Origin: Bacillota bacterium
GTDB lineage: Bacteria; Bacillota; Clostridia; DSM-8532
Direction: 5' to 3'
DNA: 64,000 bases
Assembly: GCA_023415825.1 (NCBI GenBank)
Contig: JAEZJF010000030.1
Location: 93,797 to 157,796 of the forward strand
The translations under genes were made by a program, and so were the position numbers. Below, piece by piece: positions 17,101 through 26,172 of the stretch; the first letter of the stretch is position 1; each line of letters begins with the position of its first letter. Under the pieces are notes generated by a model, which saw only the letters and a list, made by a program, of their open reading frames with translations, ran no database searches and had not been told where the DNA came from.

Positions 17101-18555
17101 TTAGTCCTTAACAATGCCATCTTCGCCAAAAGCGGCAACTGCGGCTTCATAAATTGCATCATACATCTGTTGAGGAGTAATTTCTTTGGCCAGTAAAGCC
17201 TGGAACTTAGGAATGATAACTTCTGTCATGATCTTGGTACCCTGGGCCAGCTTATCGGAAGGAATTTCAGGACGGGCAGGAGCAGCCTTACCCATCAGCC
17301 CTTCGGTACATGCAAGATTTTCGGCATTCCGTTCGATGGGGTACTTGCTGGAAGCTTCCTGACCGGATTTGCTGATATTAACTGCAAAGAGGTCGGCATT
17401 AACTTCAGCTGCATTCTCGCCTGATGCCAGATAATAAGCAGCTTTTACGACATTATTCATATGAGCTTCTGTAGGAGCTTGTTTACCGCGGAATGTAACA
17501 TATCCGTCTACTACGGCATAGTATGCGGGAGATGCGCCATTGGATGTAGGTACGGGCATTACCACATAATCTACAGGCAGGGAATCCTTTACAGCGGTAC
17601 CATCATTGGCTTTTATTTTAGCGTTGTTTTTCTTTGCACTGTTCTCAAAGGTAGCAAGTCCCTTACCAGTAAATACGGTCTGGCCGGTGAGGAAGAGATT
17701 CCATCTCTCACCCGAGGTGGCATTCATGTTAGCACCGTTGTTGATAAGTTCACTGACACCTTCAAGGACCTTAAGAAAATCCTTGCTGGTGTATGTATAT
17801 TTCAGGCTGCTGTCAAATTCACTGGGCATACCACCGTTCTTAGCGAAAATTTCAATATAGTTCTTGGTGGTCGTACCGGCTGTTGCAAATACGAGGCCGT
17901 ACTTGCTGGTGCTGTTGGCACCCTTTACACCGACTGACTTTTTAACTGCAGCGGCAAACTCTTCAAAGGTCCAGCCGTTCTTCTGGATGCTCTTCCAATC
18001 GATACCGGCAGCTTCCATGTATTCCTTATTTCCGCCTATACCATGGATTTCCATATATGCGGGTAATCCATAAAGGCCATTGCCGTTTTTCATGTACTGA
18101 ATGGGAGCGGGATCGAAATCTGCGATCATATCAGCCGTGGCATATTTGGTGATATCCATTGCCACACCCATATCGACGTATTTGGCAATAAATTCCGAGC
18201 CCAGGAATGCGATATCCGGTGGAGTACCGGCATTTACTTGTGTGTCTAGCTTTTCAATACGGTCATCCCAGCTGGCAGCTTCAATTTTCAAGGTAAGGTG
18301 GGGATATTTTTCCTTGAACTTGGCTTCAACTTGTTCCAAACGATTAACAAATTCATTGGTGATAGGCGGGAGCAATGCTGTAATCGTATCCGGCTCTTCC
18401 GGCGGTACAGTGCTAGGTGCCTCAGTGGGTGTACTACTGGAACTGGCTGAAGGTGTAGCTGTGCTGGGTGTAGCTTCCTGTCCGCAGGCGCCTAGCAGCG
18501 TAACAGCCATAACCATTACAAGAACCAGAGATAAGAGACGTACGTTCTTTTTCAT
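17101..18555 (-). CDS. Sugar ABC transporter substrate-binding lipoprotein
   Basis: 484 residues. Signal peptide with lipobox LLGAC (Cys ~25), then a Ser/Thr/Pro-rich linker and a family-1 solute-binding fold (AQVNAGTPPDIAFLG-like hinge motif here VNAGTPPDIAFLG; FLTGQTVFTGKGLATFEN). First gene of the transporter operon with AAGGAGGAG upstream. The nearby hexosaminidase and HAD gene suggest an amino-sugar or oligosaccharide ligand (inference). Confidence 0.92.
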   Translation of the reverse strand: MKKNVRLLSLVLVMVMAVTLLGACGQEATPSTATPSASSSSTPTEAPSTVPPEEPDTITALLPPITNEFVNRLEQVEAKFKEKYPHLTLKIEAASWDDRIEKLDTQVNAGTPPDIAFLGSEFIAKYVDMGVAMDITKYATADMIADFDPAPIQYMKNGNGLYGLPAYMEIHGIGGNKEYMEAAGIDWKSIQKNGWTFEEFAAAVKKSVGVKGANSTSKYGLVFATAGTTTKNYIEIFAKNGGMPSEFDSSLKYTYTSKDFLKVLEGVSELINNGANMNATSGERWNLFLTGQTVFTGKGLATFENSAKKNNAKIKANDGTAVKDSLPVDYVVMPVPTSNGASPAYYAVVDGYVTFRGKQAPTEAHMNNVVKAAYYLASGENAAEVNADLFAVNISKSGQEASSKYPIERNAENLACTEGLMGKAAPARPEIPSDKLAQGTKIMTEVIIPKFQALLAKEITPQQMYDAIYEAAVAAFGEDGIVKD

Positions 18556-18980
18556 TTCGTGAACTCCTCCTTAATCTTTTTTATATGAACTGCCTTCCAG
18601 GCAGAATACATATTAAAAATCATGTACTACATTTTAAACAGAGGAATAGAACGGCTGACTCGCATAGTTATATTATACAAAACATCTGTGTTATTACCTG
18701 ATTTTATTTATACAATAACCAATGGAAATTGTCAATTACTTTTCGTAATATAATTTTATTATAGAATTAAAATGTGATATTTTATTTCATTCCCGCCAAG
18801 AGATGACATCTATGGACCCTATGTCTGGCCCAGAGTAAAACTCGCTCTGCAAGCCATTCTGAGTCTGATTAACGCTCGTTCTCACTGTAAAATGAAGGGT
18901 TGAAAATGGGTATTTAATGAAATTTTTTGATGGAAAAATGTCATGGCATGATATCATGGTGAATGATGGAAATAGAGTAA
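18556..18980. other. Intergenic region upstream of sugar ABC operon
   Basis: AT-rich, without a supported ORF. It holds the SBP promoter (18707-18735). A frame at 18787-19131 has no recognisable protein character and crosses the recA terminator and a repeat. Confidence 0.6.
18707..18735 (-). promoter_or_regulatory. Promoter of sugar ABC operon
   Basis: Minus-strand TTGACA, 17-bp spacer, TATAAA, giving a leader of ~150 nt before the SBP start. A second -10-like TATAAT lies ~35 bp nearer the gene. Confidence 0.75.
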
Positions 18981-19027
18981 AAAGAGCTGCCGCAACATGA
19001 TTTTTCATCACATCGCGACAGCTCTGA
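18981..19027 (-). terminator. recA terminator
   Basis: Minus strand AGAGCTGTCGC... pairs with ...GCGGCAGCTCT and is followed by TTTTT. It lies ~125 bp after the recA stop, beyond a repeat element, so that repeat is inside the recA 3' untranslated region. Confidence 0.8.
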
Positions 19028-19059
19028 TAACTTCTGCTTATTGCGTAGCAACAAGGTTC

Positions 19060-19112
19060 CCGGGCACCCGTTCGAAATCTTTGATTGCGGTAACGCCTAA
19101 AGGTGACAGTCG
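19060..19112. repeat. Interspersed palindromic repeat, copy A (diverged)
   Basis: Contains GTTCGAAATCTTTGATT (19070-19086) followed by CGGTAACG, shared with copies at 21987-22079 and 33167-33243. Flanks are more diverged. In the recA 3' untranslated region. Confidence 0.6.
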
Positions 19113-19149
19113 GGGTTCTTATTACAGCCATCCCCTTTTACTGTGGCTG

Positions 19150-20178
19150 TCAGGTATCCTCATCAGCCACATGAGCCTGAACACTGCTCAAAAAGGCTTT
19201 ATCATATTCAGCCTTGATTTTGCCTTCAACTTCTTTGGCCATCTCGGTATTTTCTTTCAGGAACTTCTTCACATTTTCCCTGCCCTGGCCGATTCTCTGG
19301 TTATTGTAAGAGAACCATGCACCGCTTTTCTTAATGATATCCAGGGTGACGCCAATATCAAGGATACAGCCTTCCTTGGAAATGCCCTGACCATAGATAA
19401 TATCAAATTCCGCTTCTTTAAAAGGAGGTGCTATCTTGTTTTTAACCACCTTAACCTTAGTGCGGTTGCCCACGGGCTCATTTCCGTCCTTGAGGGTCTC
19501 TACTCTTCGGACATCCAATCGGACAGAAGCATAGAACTTTAAGGCACGTCCGCCCGGTGTTACTTCAGGATTGCCGAACATAACACCAACCTTTTCACGC
19601 AACTGGTTGATAAAAACAGCCACTGTCTTGGACTTGCTTACACATCCGGAGAGCTTTCTCATGGCTTGGGACATAAGCCTTGCCTGAAGGCCTACGAACT
19701 GGTCACCCATTTCACCGTCAATTTCCGCTTTCGGAACCAACGCTGCAACCGAGTCAACAACGATGACATCGATAGCACCGCTTCTTACCAATGCTTCAGC
19801 AATTTCAAGGGCCTGCTCGCCTGTATCAGGCTGAGCCACAATGAGATTATCAATATCTACACCCAGATTCCTTGCATACACCGGGTCCAGGGCGTGTTCC
19901 GCGTCGATAAAGGCTGCCTCGCCGCCTGCCTTCTGGGCTTCGGCAACAATATGAAGGGCTACCGTTGTTTTACCGGAGGATTCAGGGCCAAAGATCTCAA
20001 TAATTCTTCCACGGGGTAGTCCGCCGGCCCCTAGCGCAATATCCAGCGACAGGGCGCCCGTAGGAATACAATCAGTGGTTACATGGGCTACTTCTCCCAG
20101 CTTCATGATTGCACCCTTGCCAAATTGTTTTTCAATCTGGCTCATGACCAGATCCAATGCTTTTTTCTTCTCTTCCAT
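19150..20178 (-). CDS. recA: Recombinase RecA
   Basis: 342 residues. Walker [10 protein letters not shown] (~66-74), the Walker B stretch [12 protein letters not shown] and the L1/L2 loops; catalyses strand exchange and LexA cleavage. ATG 20178 (protein MEEKKKALD) matches the family N-terminus, but its AAAGGAGGG lies ~22 bases upstream with a small GCTTGC/GCAAGGC hairpin between, which may bring the site closer. An in-frame ATG at 20214 lies upstream of that ribosome site. SOS control is likely (LexA box). Confidence 0.97.
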   Translation of the reverse strand: MEEKKKALDLVMSQIEKQFGKGAIMKLGEVAHVTTDCIPTGALSLDIALGAGGLPRGRIIEIFGPESSGKTTVALHIVAEAQKAGGEAAFIDAEHALDPVYARNLGVDIDNLIVAQPDTGEQALEIAEALVRSGAIDVIVVDSVAALVPKAEIDGEMGDQFVGLQARLMSQAMRKLSGCVSKSKTVAVFINQLREKVGVMFGNPEVTPGGRALKFYASVRLDVRRVETLKDGNEPVGNRTKVKVVKNKIAPPFKEAEFDIIYGQGISKEGCILDIGVTLDIIKKSGAWFSYNNQRIGQGRENVKKFLKENTEMAKEVEGKIKAEYDKAFLSSVQAHVADEDT

Positions 20179-20207
20179 AACATGCCTTGCGGCAAGCCCT
20201 CCTTTAC

Positions 20208-20220
20208 CGAACATTTGTTC
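20208..20220 (-). promoter_or_regulatory. LexA (SOS) box at recA
   Basis: GAACAAATGTTCG matches the Gram-positive CGAAC-N4-GTTCG box at all but the first base. It lies just downstream of the -10 box, a repressing position. Confidence 0.85.
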
Positions 20221-20222
20221 TC

Positions 20223-20251
20223 ATTATAATATAATAAATTAAAACCGTCAA
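20223..20251 (-). promoter_or_regulatory. recA promoter
   Basis: Minus-strand TTGACG, 17-bp spacer, TATAAT. Confidence 0.85.
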
Positions 20252-20297
20252 GTATTTTTTATGTAATTTTTTTACATATATCCTATTTTCAGTGGTG

Positions 20298-21875
20298 TCA
20301 TGAGCGTTTAAGGCGGGATAACACCAATTTACCGATATACGATACCTCGGGAATTTTAAGCCTGATCAGGGTGAGCCAGTAAATTCCGATACCTGCTGCC
20401 AGAGGAACACAGAGAGCCAGTATCTGACTGATTTTTGAGCCGATGTCGGGCCGTACGACCAGACTAAGGGCATATGTGACAAGCCCGGTAGGAATAACAG
20501 CCACCACAACCTTTACAAGATAACTGAAATTTTCACTGATAACATCGACCCCCGTCTTCCTCTTAAAGGTTATAAATAGAATCATCATATTAACGAAGGA
20601 AGCTATGGCATAAGCGAGAGCCGTGCCGGCAATACCTATTCCGGTGAAATCCCTGAAAAAGCTGTTAAACAAATAGTTTGCCAATATACCGAAAAGTCCG
20701 CTGACAAGCGGGGTTTTACTATCATGTATGGCGTAGAAGGCACGGGTCATGAGGGCCATCATGGAGGCAAAAACCAAAGCTGCCGAATAGCCCAGGAGTG
20801 ACAATCCCCCATAAAAAACCTCATACTCCGAAAAGCTCCCCCATTTAAAGAGCACCCGCATAATATCCTGATTGAGAATCATCATGATGAGGGAGGTAGG
20901 CATAGACAGCAAATAGACCACCTTGAGTCCCTTGTAAAGAACGTTTTTAAATTCACCGTAGCTTTCCGACGCATAGTGTTCTGAAAGGGTGGGGAGAAGC
21001 GCGATCCCTATACTTTGGGCAAAAATACCCAGAGGGAGCTGCCATGTACGGTTGGCACTGTTTAATAGCGTCACCATTCCCTTATCGAAGTATGTAGCAT
21101 AGCCCCTAGAAATAATGAGATTGACTTCAATAATCGTCGAGGATAAAAGTGAAGGCACGGCCAGGGCCAGGAGCTTTTTAAAGGCCTGGCTCCCAAGAAA
21201 AAGCCTCGGTTTGTATAAAGTAAGGTGCCTTAAGGTTCCGATTAGCTGAACGATAAAAAAGATGGCTGCCCCAAACACGACACCCCAGGCTGTCAGTTCC
21301 GCACTTTTTGCACCAAATACCGCGATGCTCAGGATGGTACAGAGATTGTATATGACAGGGCCAAAAGAAGCTACTGCAAATCGTTTATAGGAATTAAGAA
21401 TTCCGTTGAACTGTCCTGCCATCATCATAAAGGGTGCAGAGAGCAGGAGTATGCGGGTGAGCCTTATGAGCAGATCCTTGTCTCCTGAGACCCCCTCATT
21501 ATATCCCCCTGCCAATATGCCCAACAGATTATCGGTAAAGATGAAGAAAATAACCTCTAGGATGACCATGACAATGACCGTCAGATTCATAAAAGTGCTG
21601 ACAGCCTTCCAGCCCACGCTTTCCTTGTCCTTGGCAATATAAGCTGAAAGGATCGGAATTAGCGCTGCCGCGATGGCTCCACCGGCCAAAAGATCATAGA
21701 CCAGATCAGGAAGGGTAAATGCCAGAAGGAATTCATCGGAATACCCTTTCGGCAGCATATTGGTGGTGATGAGCAGCGTTCTTAAAAAGCCCGTGATACG
21801 GCTTAAGAACGTAGCAATCATAATGATGCCAGCCGCACCTGTGAGCTTTTTCACTGCTTCGTTATTGTTTCCCAT
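20298..21875 (-). CDS. murJ: Lipid II flippase MurJ
   Basis: 525 residues, about 14 membrane helices, MviN/MurJ family. TFLSRITGFLRTLL near the N-terminus and DEFLLAFTLPDLVYDLLAGGA match the family's first helices. It translocates lipid-linked peptidoglycan precursor. ATG 21875 follows CAGGAGAAA; the longer frame to 21995 lacks a ribosome site. It lies between cinA and recA. Confidence 0.92.
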   Translation of the reverse strand: MGNNNEAVKKLTGAAGIIMIATFLSRITGFLRTLLITTNMLPKGYSDEFLLAFTLPDLVYDLLAGGAIAAALIPILSAYIAKDKESVGWKAVSTFMNLTVIVMVILEVIFFIFTDNLLGILAGGYNEGVSGDKDLLIRLTRILLLSAPFMMMAGQFNGILNSYKRFAVASFGPVIYNLCTILSIAVFGAKSAELTAWGVVFGAAIFFIVQLIGTLRHLTLYKPRLFLGSQAFKKLLALAVPSLLSSTIIEVNLIISRGYATYFDKGMVTLLNSANRTWQLPLGIFAQSIGIALLPTLSEHYASESYGEFKNVLYKGLKVVYLLSMPTSLIMMILNQDIMRVLFKWGSFSEYEVFYGGLSLLGYSAALVFASMMALMTRAFYAIHDSKTPLVSGLFGILANYLFNSFFRDFTGIGIAGTALAYAIASFVNMMILFITFKRKTGVDVISENFSYLVKVVVAVIPTGLVTYALSLVVRPDIGSKISQILALCVPLAAGIGIYWLTLIRLKIPEVSYIGKLVLSRLKRS

Positions 21876-21924
21876 TATTTTCTCCTGTATGTCAACCCGG
21901 CCATTATAACGAGAATCTAAATGT

Positions 21925-21984
21925 CCCCCACCTCTAAGGTGGTGGGTATCATTTACTTTCTCAGGCGGGGGCATATCCCCCGCC
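21925..21984. repeat. Two GC-rich hairpins beside repeat copy B
   Basis: CCCCCACC/GGTGGTGGG (21925-21946) and GGCGGGG/CCCCCGCC (21964-21984) stem-loops between cinA and murJ. They could end cinA transcription but lack T-runs; they may belong to the adjacent mobile repeat. Confidence 0.5.
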
Positions 21985-21986
21985 TC

Positions 21987-22079
21987 GAGTTTCACTGACT
22001 CGGTACCGGTTCGAAATCTTTGATTAAAGAAACGTTTCCCGCAGAAACGTTTCTTAGGTAACCGGTGATGTCAGTATAA
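21987..22079. repeat. Interspersed palindromic repeat, copy B
   Basis: Shares AGTTTCACTGACTCGGTACC, GTTCGAAATCTTTGATT and GGTAACCGGTGATGTCAGTA, in this order, with the reverse complement of 33167-33243. Copy B carries an extra hairpin (GAAACGTTTC repeated around CCGCA) where copy C has none. The right end supplies the cinA stop codon. Confidence 0.8.
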
Positions 22080-23312
22080 ACGCCCGAGTATCATCTTTCT
22101 TAGTAAATCCATTCCATTAAGGCTGGCTACATTCCGAATCCTGTCCCTATCCCCTCTAAGCCTGATTTCACGGCATTCAGTCTTTCCATCCAAACTTGCC
22201 GCAATATAAATAAGACCCACCGGTTTTTCCTCGGTTCCCCCATCAGGGCCGGCTATCCCCGTTATGGCAATACCGGCGCGGGTTCCGGTCTTACGCACAA
22301 GACCTTCCACCATCTCCCGGACGGTTTCCCGGCTCACGGCACCATGGACTTCAAGGGTTTCCCTCGAAACGCCTAGTTCCTCAACCTTGGCATTATTGGA
22401 GTAGGTGATAAAGCCTCTGTCAAATACATCCGATACCCCGGGAACATTGACAATCCTGGAGGCCAGCATTCCCCCGGTGCAGGACTCAGCCGCCGACAGG
22501 CTGATGTTGTGCTGCTTCAGAAGGTCAACTAGGACTTCCTCCATGGACTCACCGTTCTGAGCGTATAAATAATCTCCCAAGCGCTCTTTGATCTTTTCAA
22601 CAACGGGATCAATCAGGCAGTCCGCATCATTTCTATCCTTGCAGCGGGCCGTGACACGTATAATGACCTCCCCCACGCCCACATAAGGAGCAATGGTGGG
22701 GTTGGACTGGGATTCAACAATATCCAGAATGCGCATTTCCATCTCGGATTCCCCAATACCGAACACCTTTAGCATCTTGGACCAAATGGTCTGCCCGGTC
22801 TTTTGCTCAAAGTAGGGAAAGACCGTTTCTTCAAACATTGGAATCATTTCTTTGGGCGGCCCCGGAAACATGACAATAGTTTTGGTGCCGTTTTCAATAA
22901 TGCAGCCCGGAGCCGTACCATTAGGATTTGGTACAATCATGCTGTCCTCCGGAAGATAGGCCTGTTTAGCGTTATTATCCATCATCTTCCGGCCAAGCTT
23001 CTCAAAAAAAGACTTAATACTCTCATAGGTCTCCTGATGAAGGACAAGCTTGAGGCCCAGGGCTTCTGCAATGGTTTCCTTTGTCAGATCATCCTGGGTA
23101 GGACCCAGCCCTCCGGTGGTAATCACCACATCGGCACGGCTCAAAGCCAGCTTCAGACTTTCCTTCAGCCGGGTGGGGTTATCCCCTACCACACTATGAT
23201 AATAAACACCAACACCCACATCGTTAAGCCTTCTTGATAAATACTGGGCATTGGTGTTGGCTATTTGACCCATTAAAAGTTCAGTCCCAACTGCAAGAAT
23301 TTCCGCTATCAT
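22071..23312 (-). CDS. cinA: CinA-family competence/damage protein, NMN amidohydrolase
   Basis: 413 residues: N-terminal MoCF-like domain (~1-170, with TTGGLGPTQDDLT) and C-terminal PncC-type nicotinamide-nucleotide deamidase domain (~255-410, with AAESCTGGMLASRI and GITGIAGPDGGT). 4 bp after engB. Its final codons and TGA lie inside repeat copy B. Confidence 0.93.
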   Translation of the reverse strand: MIAEILAVGTELLMGQIANTNAQYLSRRLNDVGVGVYYHSVVGDNPTRLKESLKLALSRADVVITTGGLGPTQDDLTKETIAEALGLKLVLHQETYESIKSFFEKLGRKMMDNNAKQAYLPEDSMIVPNPNGTAPGCIIENGTKTIVMFPGPPKEMIPMFEETVFPYFEQKTGQTIWSKMLKVFGIGESEMEMRILDIVESQSNPTIAPYVGVGEVIIRVTARCKDRNDADCLIDPVVEKIKERLGDYLYAQNGESMEEVLVDLLKQHNISLSAAESCTGGMLASRIVNVPGVSDVFDRGFITYSNNAKVEELGVSRETLEVHGAVSRETVREMVEGLVRKTGTRAGIAITGIAGPDGGTEEKPVGLIYIAASLDGKTECREIRLRGDRDRIRNVASLNGMDLLRKMILGRLY

Positions 23313-23316
23313 TACC

Positions 23317-23907
23317 TCACACTCTTTTCATTCCAGCTTCTATAGTTGACCAGACCTCTTCAATTCCCATCCGTTTAAGGGATGAGAACGGAATAACCTC
23401 TGTATTTTCATCAAGTGAAAGAACTGTTCTGATCCTGTCAATCTGTTTTTTGAATTCCGACCGGTTGAGCTTATCGGCCTTTGTGGCCACCACGACTGCT
23501 TCCCTGCCCGACTGTCTAATGAAGTCAAGCATCAGCATATCATCTTCGGTAGGGTCATGACGAATATCAACCAAAAGAAGGATCACCTTTAAGGAATCCC
23601 TGGTGGTTAGATAGGTTTCAGCTAAGAGCCCCCAGGATTTTCTCTCTTCCTTGGAAACTTTGGCGTAGCCATAACCGGGTAAATCCACCAGCATGAGTTC
23701 ATCGTTAATATTATAGAAATTGATAACCCGGGTCTTGCCGGGGGTATTTCCAACCCTGGCAATAGCTTTTCGATTAACCAGGGTGTTGATGAGGGATGAC
23801 TTCCCTACATTAGAGCGGCCTGCAAGTGCTATCTCAGGCCAGCCGTTCTGGGGATATCCCTTTGGTTCAACCGCTGTTATCATGAATTCAACCTTTTTGA
23901 TAATCAT
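23317..23907 (-). CDS. engB: Ribosome biogenesis GTPase EngB (YsxC)
   Basis: 196-residue essential GTPase of 50S assembly. G1 GRSNVGKSS, G3 DLPGYGYAK, G4 TKADKL. Start ATG overlaps the recN stop by 4 bp. Confidence 0.95.
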   Translation of the reverse strand: MIIKKVEFMITAVEPKGYPQNGWPEIALAGRSNVGKSSLINTLVNRKAIARVGNTPGKTRVINFYNINDELMLVDLPGYGYAKVSKEERKSWGLLAETYLTTRDSLKVILLLVDIRHDPTEDDMLMLDFIRQSGREAVVVATKADKLNRSEFKKQIDRIRTVLSLDENTEVIPFSSLKRMGIEEVWSTIEAGMKRV

Positions 23908-25595
23908 GTTGCGTTCCTTCCATCCTTTAAAAGCTCCCGCGCAAGACTTCTGGCAGCCTCTGTTACATGTTCACCGCTTAAAAGCCGGGTAATTTCATTT
24001 TCTCTGTCTTCTTCCTTTAAAAGCTTGACAGAGGTAAGGGTACGTCCTGATTGTTCCTTCTTCTGTATCAGATAATGGGCATCGGCCAGACAGGCGATTT
24101 GTGCATGATGGGTAATGCAGATGACCTGATGGCCTTTCGCTACTGCTTTAAGCTTCTCTCCTACTTTTGATGCAGCCTTGCCGCTCACACCCGTATCAAT
24201 TTCATCAAAAACCATGATGGGTATGGCATCAATATTGGCCAGGATTGATTTTATAGCCAGCATGACACGGGACATCTCACCGCCTGATGCAATCTTTGAC
24301 AAGGGCTTCAAGGGTTCTCCGAGGTTTGGCGAAAACAGAAACTCCACTTTATCGGTTCCGTCCTCATTAAAGCCTTCTCCCGGGCAGGCTGTTATAGTGA
24401 CTGCAAATTGGGTTTTAGGCATTTCAAGAGCCGTGAGCTCCTCTTGAATACTCTCTTGGAGAAGCTGTGCCGCCTCTTTTCTTAACCCGTTCATTCGCCC
24501 ACACATTTTGTGCAAGTCCTGCGACTTTTCCTCAATATCCTTTTTAAGGCTCAAAATGAGCTCCTCACTTCTCTCAATCTCATCAAGCCGCTTTTTTGCA
24601 CCATTTAAGAATTGGAGAATGTCCTCGACGGTTTCCCCATACTTGCGTTTAAGCCCTTGTATCAAGCTTATGCGTTCTTCAATACTCTTATGTAGCTTTG
24701 GATCATACTCCATTCCATCCCGTACATAGCGAACCTCGCGGGATAGCTCCGTCAGCTTGTCCTGCATGTCCTCCAAAGTTACGCAGATGGATGCATAATG
24801 GGGGTCCAATTCCTCTATTTTCTGAAGGATTTCCAGTGATGAGCCCAGCTTGTCCAAAGCGCTCTCATCCTCAGTATCCTCACCCCGGAGCCATTCATAG
24901 GCATTGGAGAAGGCAGAAATAATCTCCTCGGCATGGGAAAGAAGCCTACTCTGGCGCTCCAGCTCATTGTCCTCACCAATAAAAAGATTGGCTTTTTCGA
25001 TCTCTTCAATCTGAAAGCGAAGTATGTCCAGGGTGCGTTCCCGTTCCTTTCCCTCCCCTGAAAGAGCCCGAAGGCGCGTCTTTAACTCTCTCAATTGTTC
25101 CAGCCCGATTTGATATTTCCTTTTTTCCTCAACCAGCCGCTCCCCCGAGAATAAATCCAGAAGCCCGATATGAGTCTCGGCACGCAATAATGACTGGTTG
25201 TCATGCTGGCCATGAATATCCACCAGCTTTTGGCCAATATCCTTCAGCATGGCAACGGTTATCATTGTGCCGTTGATTCTGCATATGTTTTTCCCCGCCT
25301 CAGTGAAGGTGCGTGAAACAAGAACTGTTTCATCCTCCTGGGGCTCAATGCCATATGATTCCAGTAATGCAGCAAAAGACGGATCATGTGAAAAAAGGCC
25401 CTGAACAGTGGCCTTATCGCTGCCGGCGCGAATAAGCTCCCGTGAAACCCGGGATCCCAAAAGAGCATTAAGAGAATCGATGAGGATTGATTTTCCCGCA
25501 CCTGTTTCTCCTGTAAGCACATTAAAGCCCTCAAACAGTGTCATATTCAGTTTTTCAATAATTGCCACATTCTCAATTAAAAGCTGAATAAGCAT
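23904..25595 (-). CDS. recN: DNA repair protein RecN
   Basis: 563-residue SMC-like ATPase of double-strand break repair. Walker A TGETGAGKSI (~30-39), a central coiled coil (~150-370), the signature ASGGEMSRVMLAIK and Walker B PIMVFDEID. Eight bp after argR. In many sporulating clostridia spoIVB and spo0A follow recN; here engB and cinA do. Confidence 0.96.
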   Translation of the reverse strand: MLIQLLIENVAIIEKLNMTLFEGFNVLTGETGAGKSILIDSLNALLGSRVSRELIRAGSDKATVQGLFSHDPSFAALLESYGIEPQEDETVLVSRTFTEAGKNICRINGTMITVAMLKDIGQKLVDIHGQHDNQSLLRAETHIGLLDLFSGERLVEEKRKYQIGLEQLRELKTRLRALSGEGKERERTLDILRFQIEEIEKANLFIGEDNELERQSRLLSHAEEIISAFSNAYEWLRGEDTEDESALDKLGSSLEILQKIEELDPHYASICVTLEDMQDKLTELSREVRYVRDGMEYDPKLHKSIEERISLIQGLKRKYGETVEDILQFLNGAKKRLDEIERSEELILSLKKDIEEKSQDLHKMCGRMNGLRKEAAQLLQESIQEELTALEMPKTQFAVTITACPGEGFNEDGTDKVEFLFSPNLGEPLKPLSKIASGGEMSRVMLAIKSILANIDAIPIMVFDEIDTGVSGKAASKVGEKLKAVAKGHQVICITHHAQIACLADAHYLIQKKEQSGRTLTSVKLLKEEDRENEITRLLSGEHVTEAARSLARELLKDGRNAT

Positions 25596-25603
25596 AACAG
25601 CGT

Positions 25604-26062
25604 TTAGGACACCCCTCTCACCATGCGCGTGAATTTTTCCATGAGGTCTTCGGCAATTTTTTCAGCCCGGCAAATAATCATGATGGTGTCATCCCCCGCT
25701 ATTGTCCCGACAATATCGTTCCAGCCCAGAGCATCCAATGTGGCCGCAACAGCCTGAGCCATACCCGGAAGAGTCTTGATGACAAGAATATTGTTGGCGT
25801 AATCGCAGGAAACGAAGGCCTCTTTTATGATAACAAGCAATCTGTCATTCATATTGCCGCTATCTCCGTGTATGGCCGAATAGCGATACTTGCCTCCGGG
25901 TGTCAATACCTTGACCAGCCTGAGCTCCTTGATGTCTCGTGAAATTGTGGCCTGGGTGACATCCATACCGATTTCTCTCAGTTTATCAGCTAATTCATCC
26001 TGGGTCTCAATTTCATAGGACTCAATAATGTCCAGAATCTTGGCATGGCGATTATACTTCAT
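25604..26062 (-). CDS. argR: Arginine repressor ArgR
   Basis: 152 residues: winged HTH (~1-70, with TQATISRDIKELRL) and a C-terminal arginine-binding oligomerisation domain (~80-150, with GTIAGDDTIMII). ATG 26062 is preferred, with GGAGG five to six bases upstream. Located between nadK and recN as in many Firmicutes. Confidence 0.95.
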   Translation of the reverse strand: MKYNRHAKILDIIESYEIETQDELADKLREIGMDVTQATISRDIKELRLVKVLTPGGKYRYSAIHGDSGNMNDRLLVIIKEAFVSCDYANNILVIKTLPGMAQAVAATLDALGWNDIVGTIAGDDTIMIICRAEKIAEDLMEKFTRMVRGVS

Positions 26063-26114
26063 ACCTTCCTCCACAAACCGTATGGTTTATTCCTTAGGAA
26101 TGATCAAAATTTAA

Positions 26115-26145
26115 CTTCCGGTAAATCTTCCGGTTTTACCGGAAG
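26115..26145 (-). promoter_or_regulatory. Alternative stem-loops between nadK and argR
   Basis: CTTCCGGT at 26115-26122 and again at 26127-26134 can each pair with ACCGGAAG at 26138-26145, giving two exclusive hairpins. No T-run is present. A processing or attenuation site is possible. Confidence 0.35.
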
Positions 26146-26172
26146 CTTCGGAACTTATACTTCGATTGCTCC

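Noticed and set aside
18787..19131. 114-residue minus-strand frame between the sugar ABC operon and recA
   Set aside because: It crosses the recA terminator hairpin and repeat copy A, is rich in Arg/Cys/Ser without domain character, and has no ribosome site.
22005..22025. GGTTCGAAATC resembling a tRNA T-loop
   Set aside because: No acceptor, D or anticodon arms surround it, and the motif recurs as part of the interspersed repeat.
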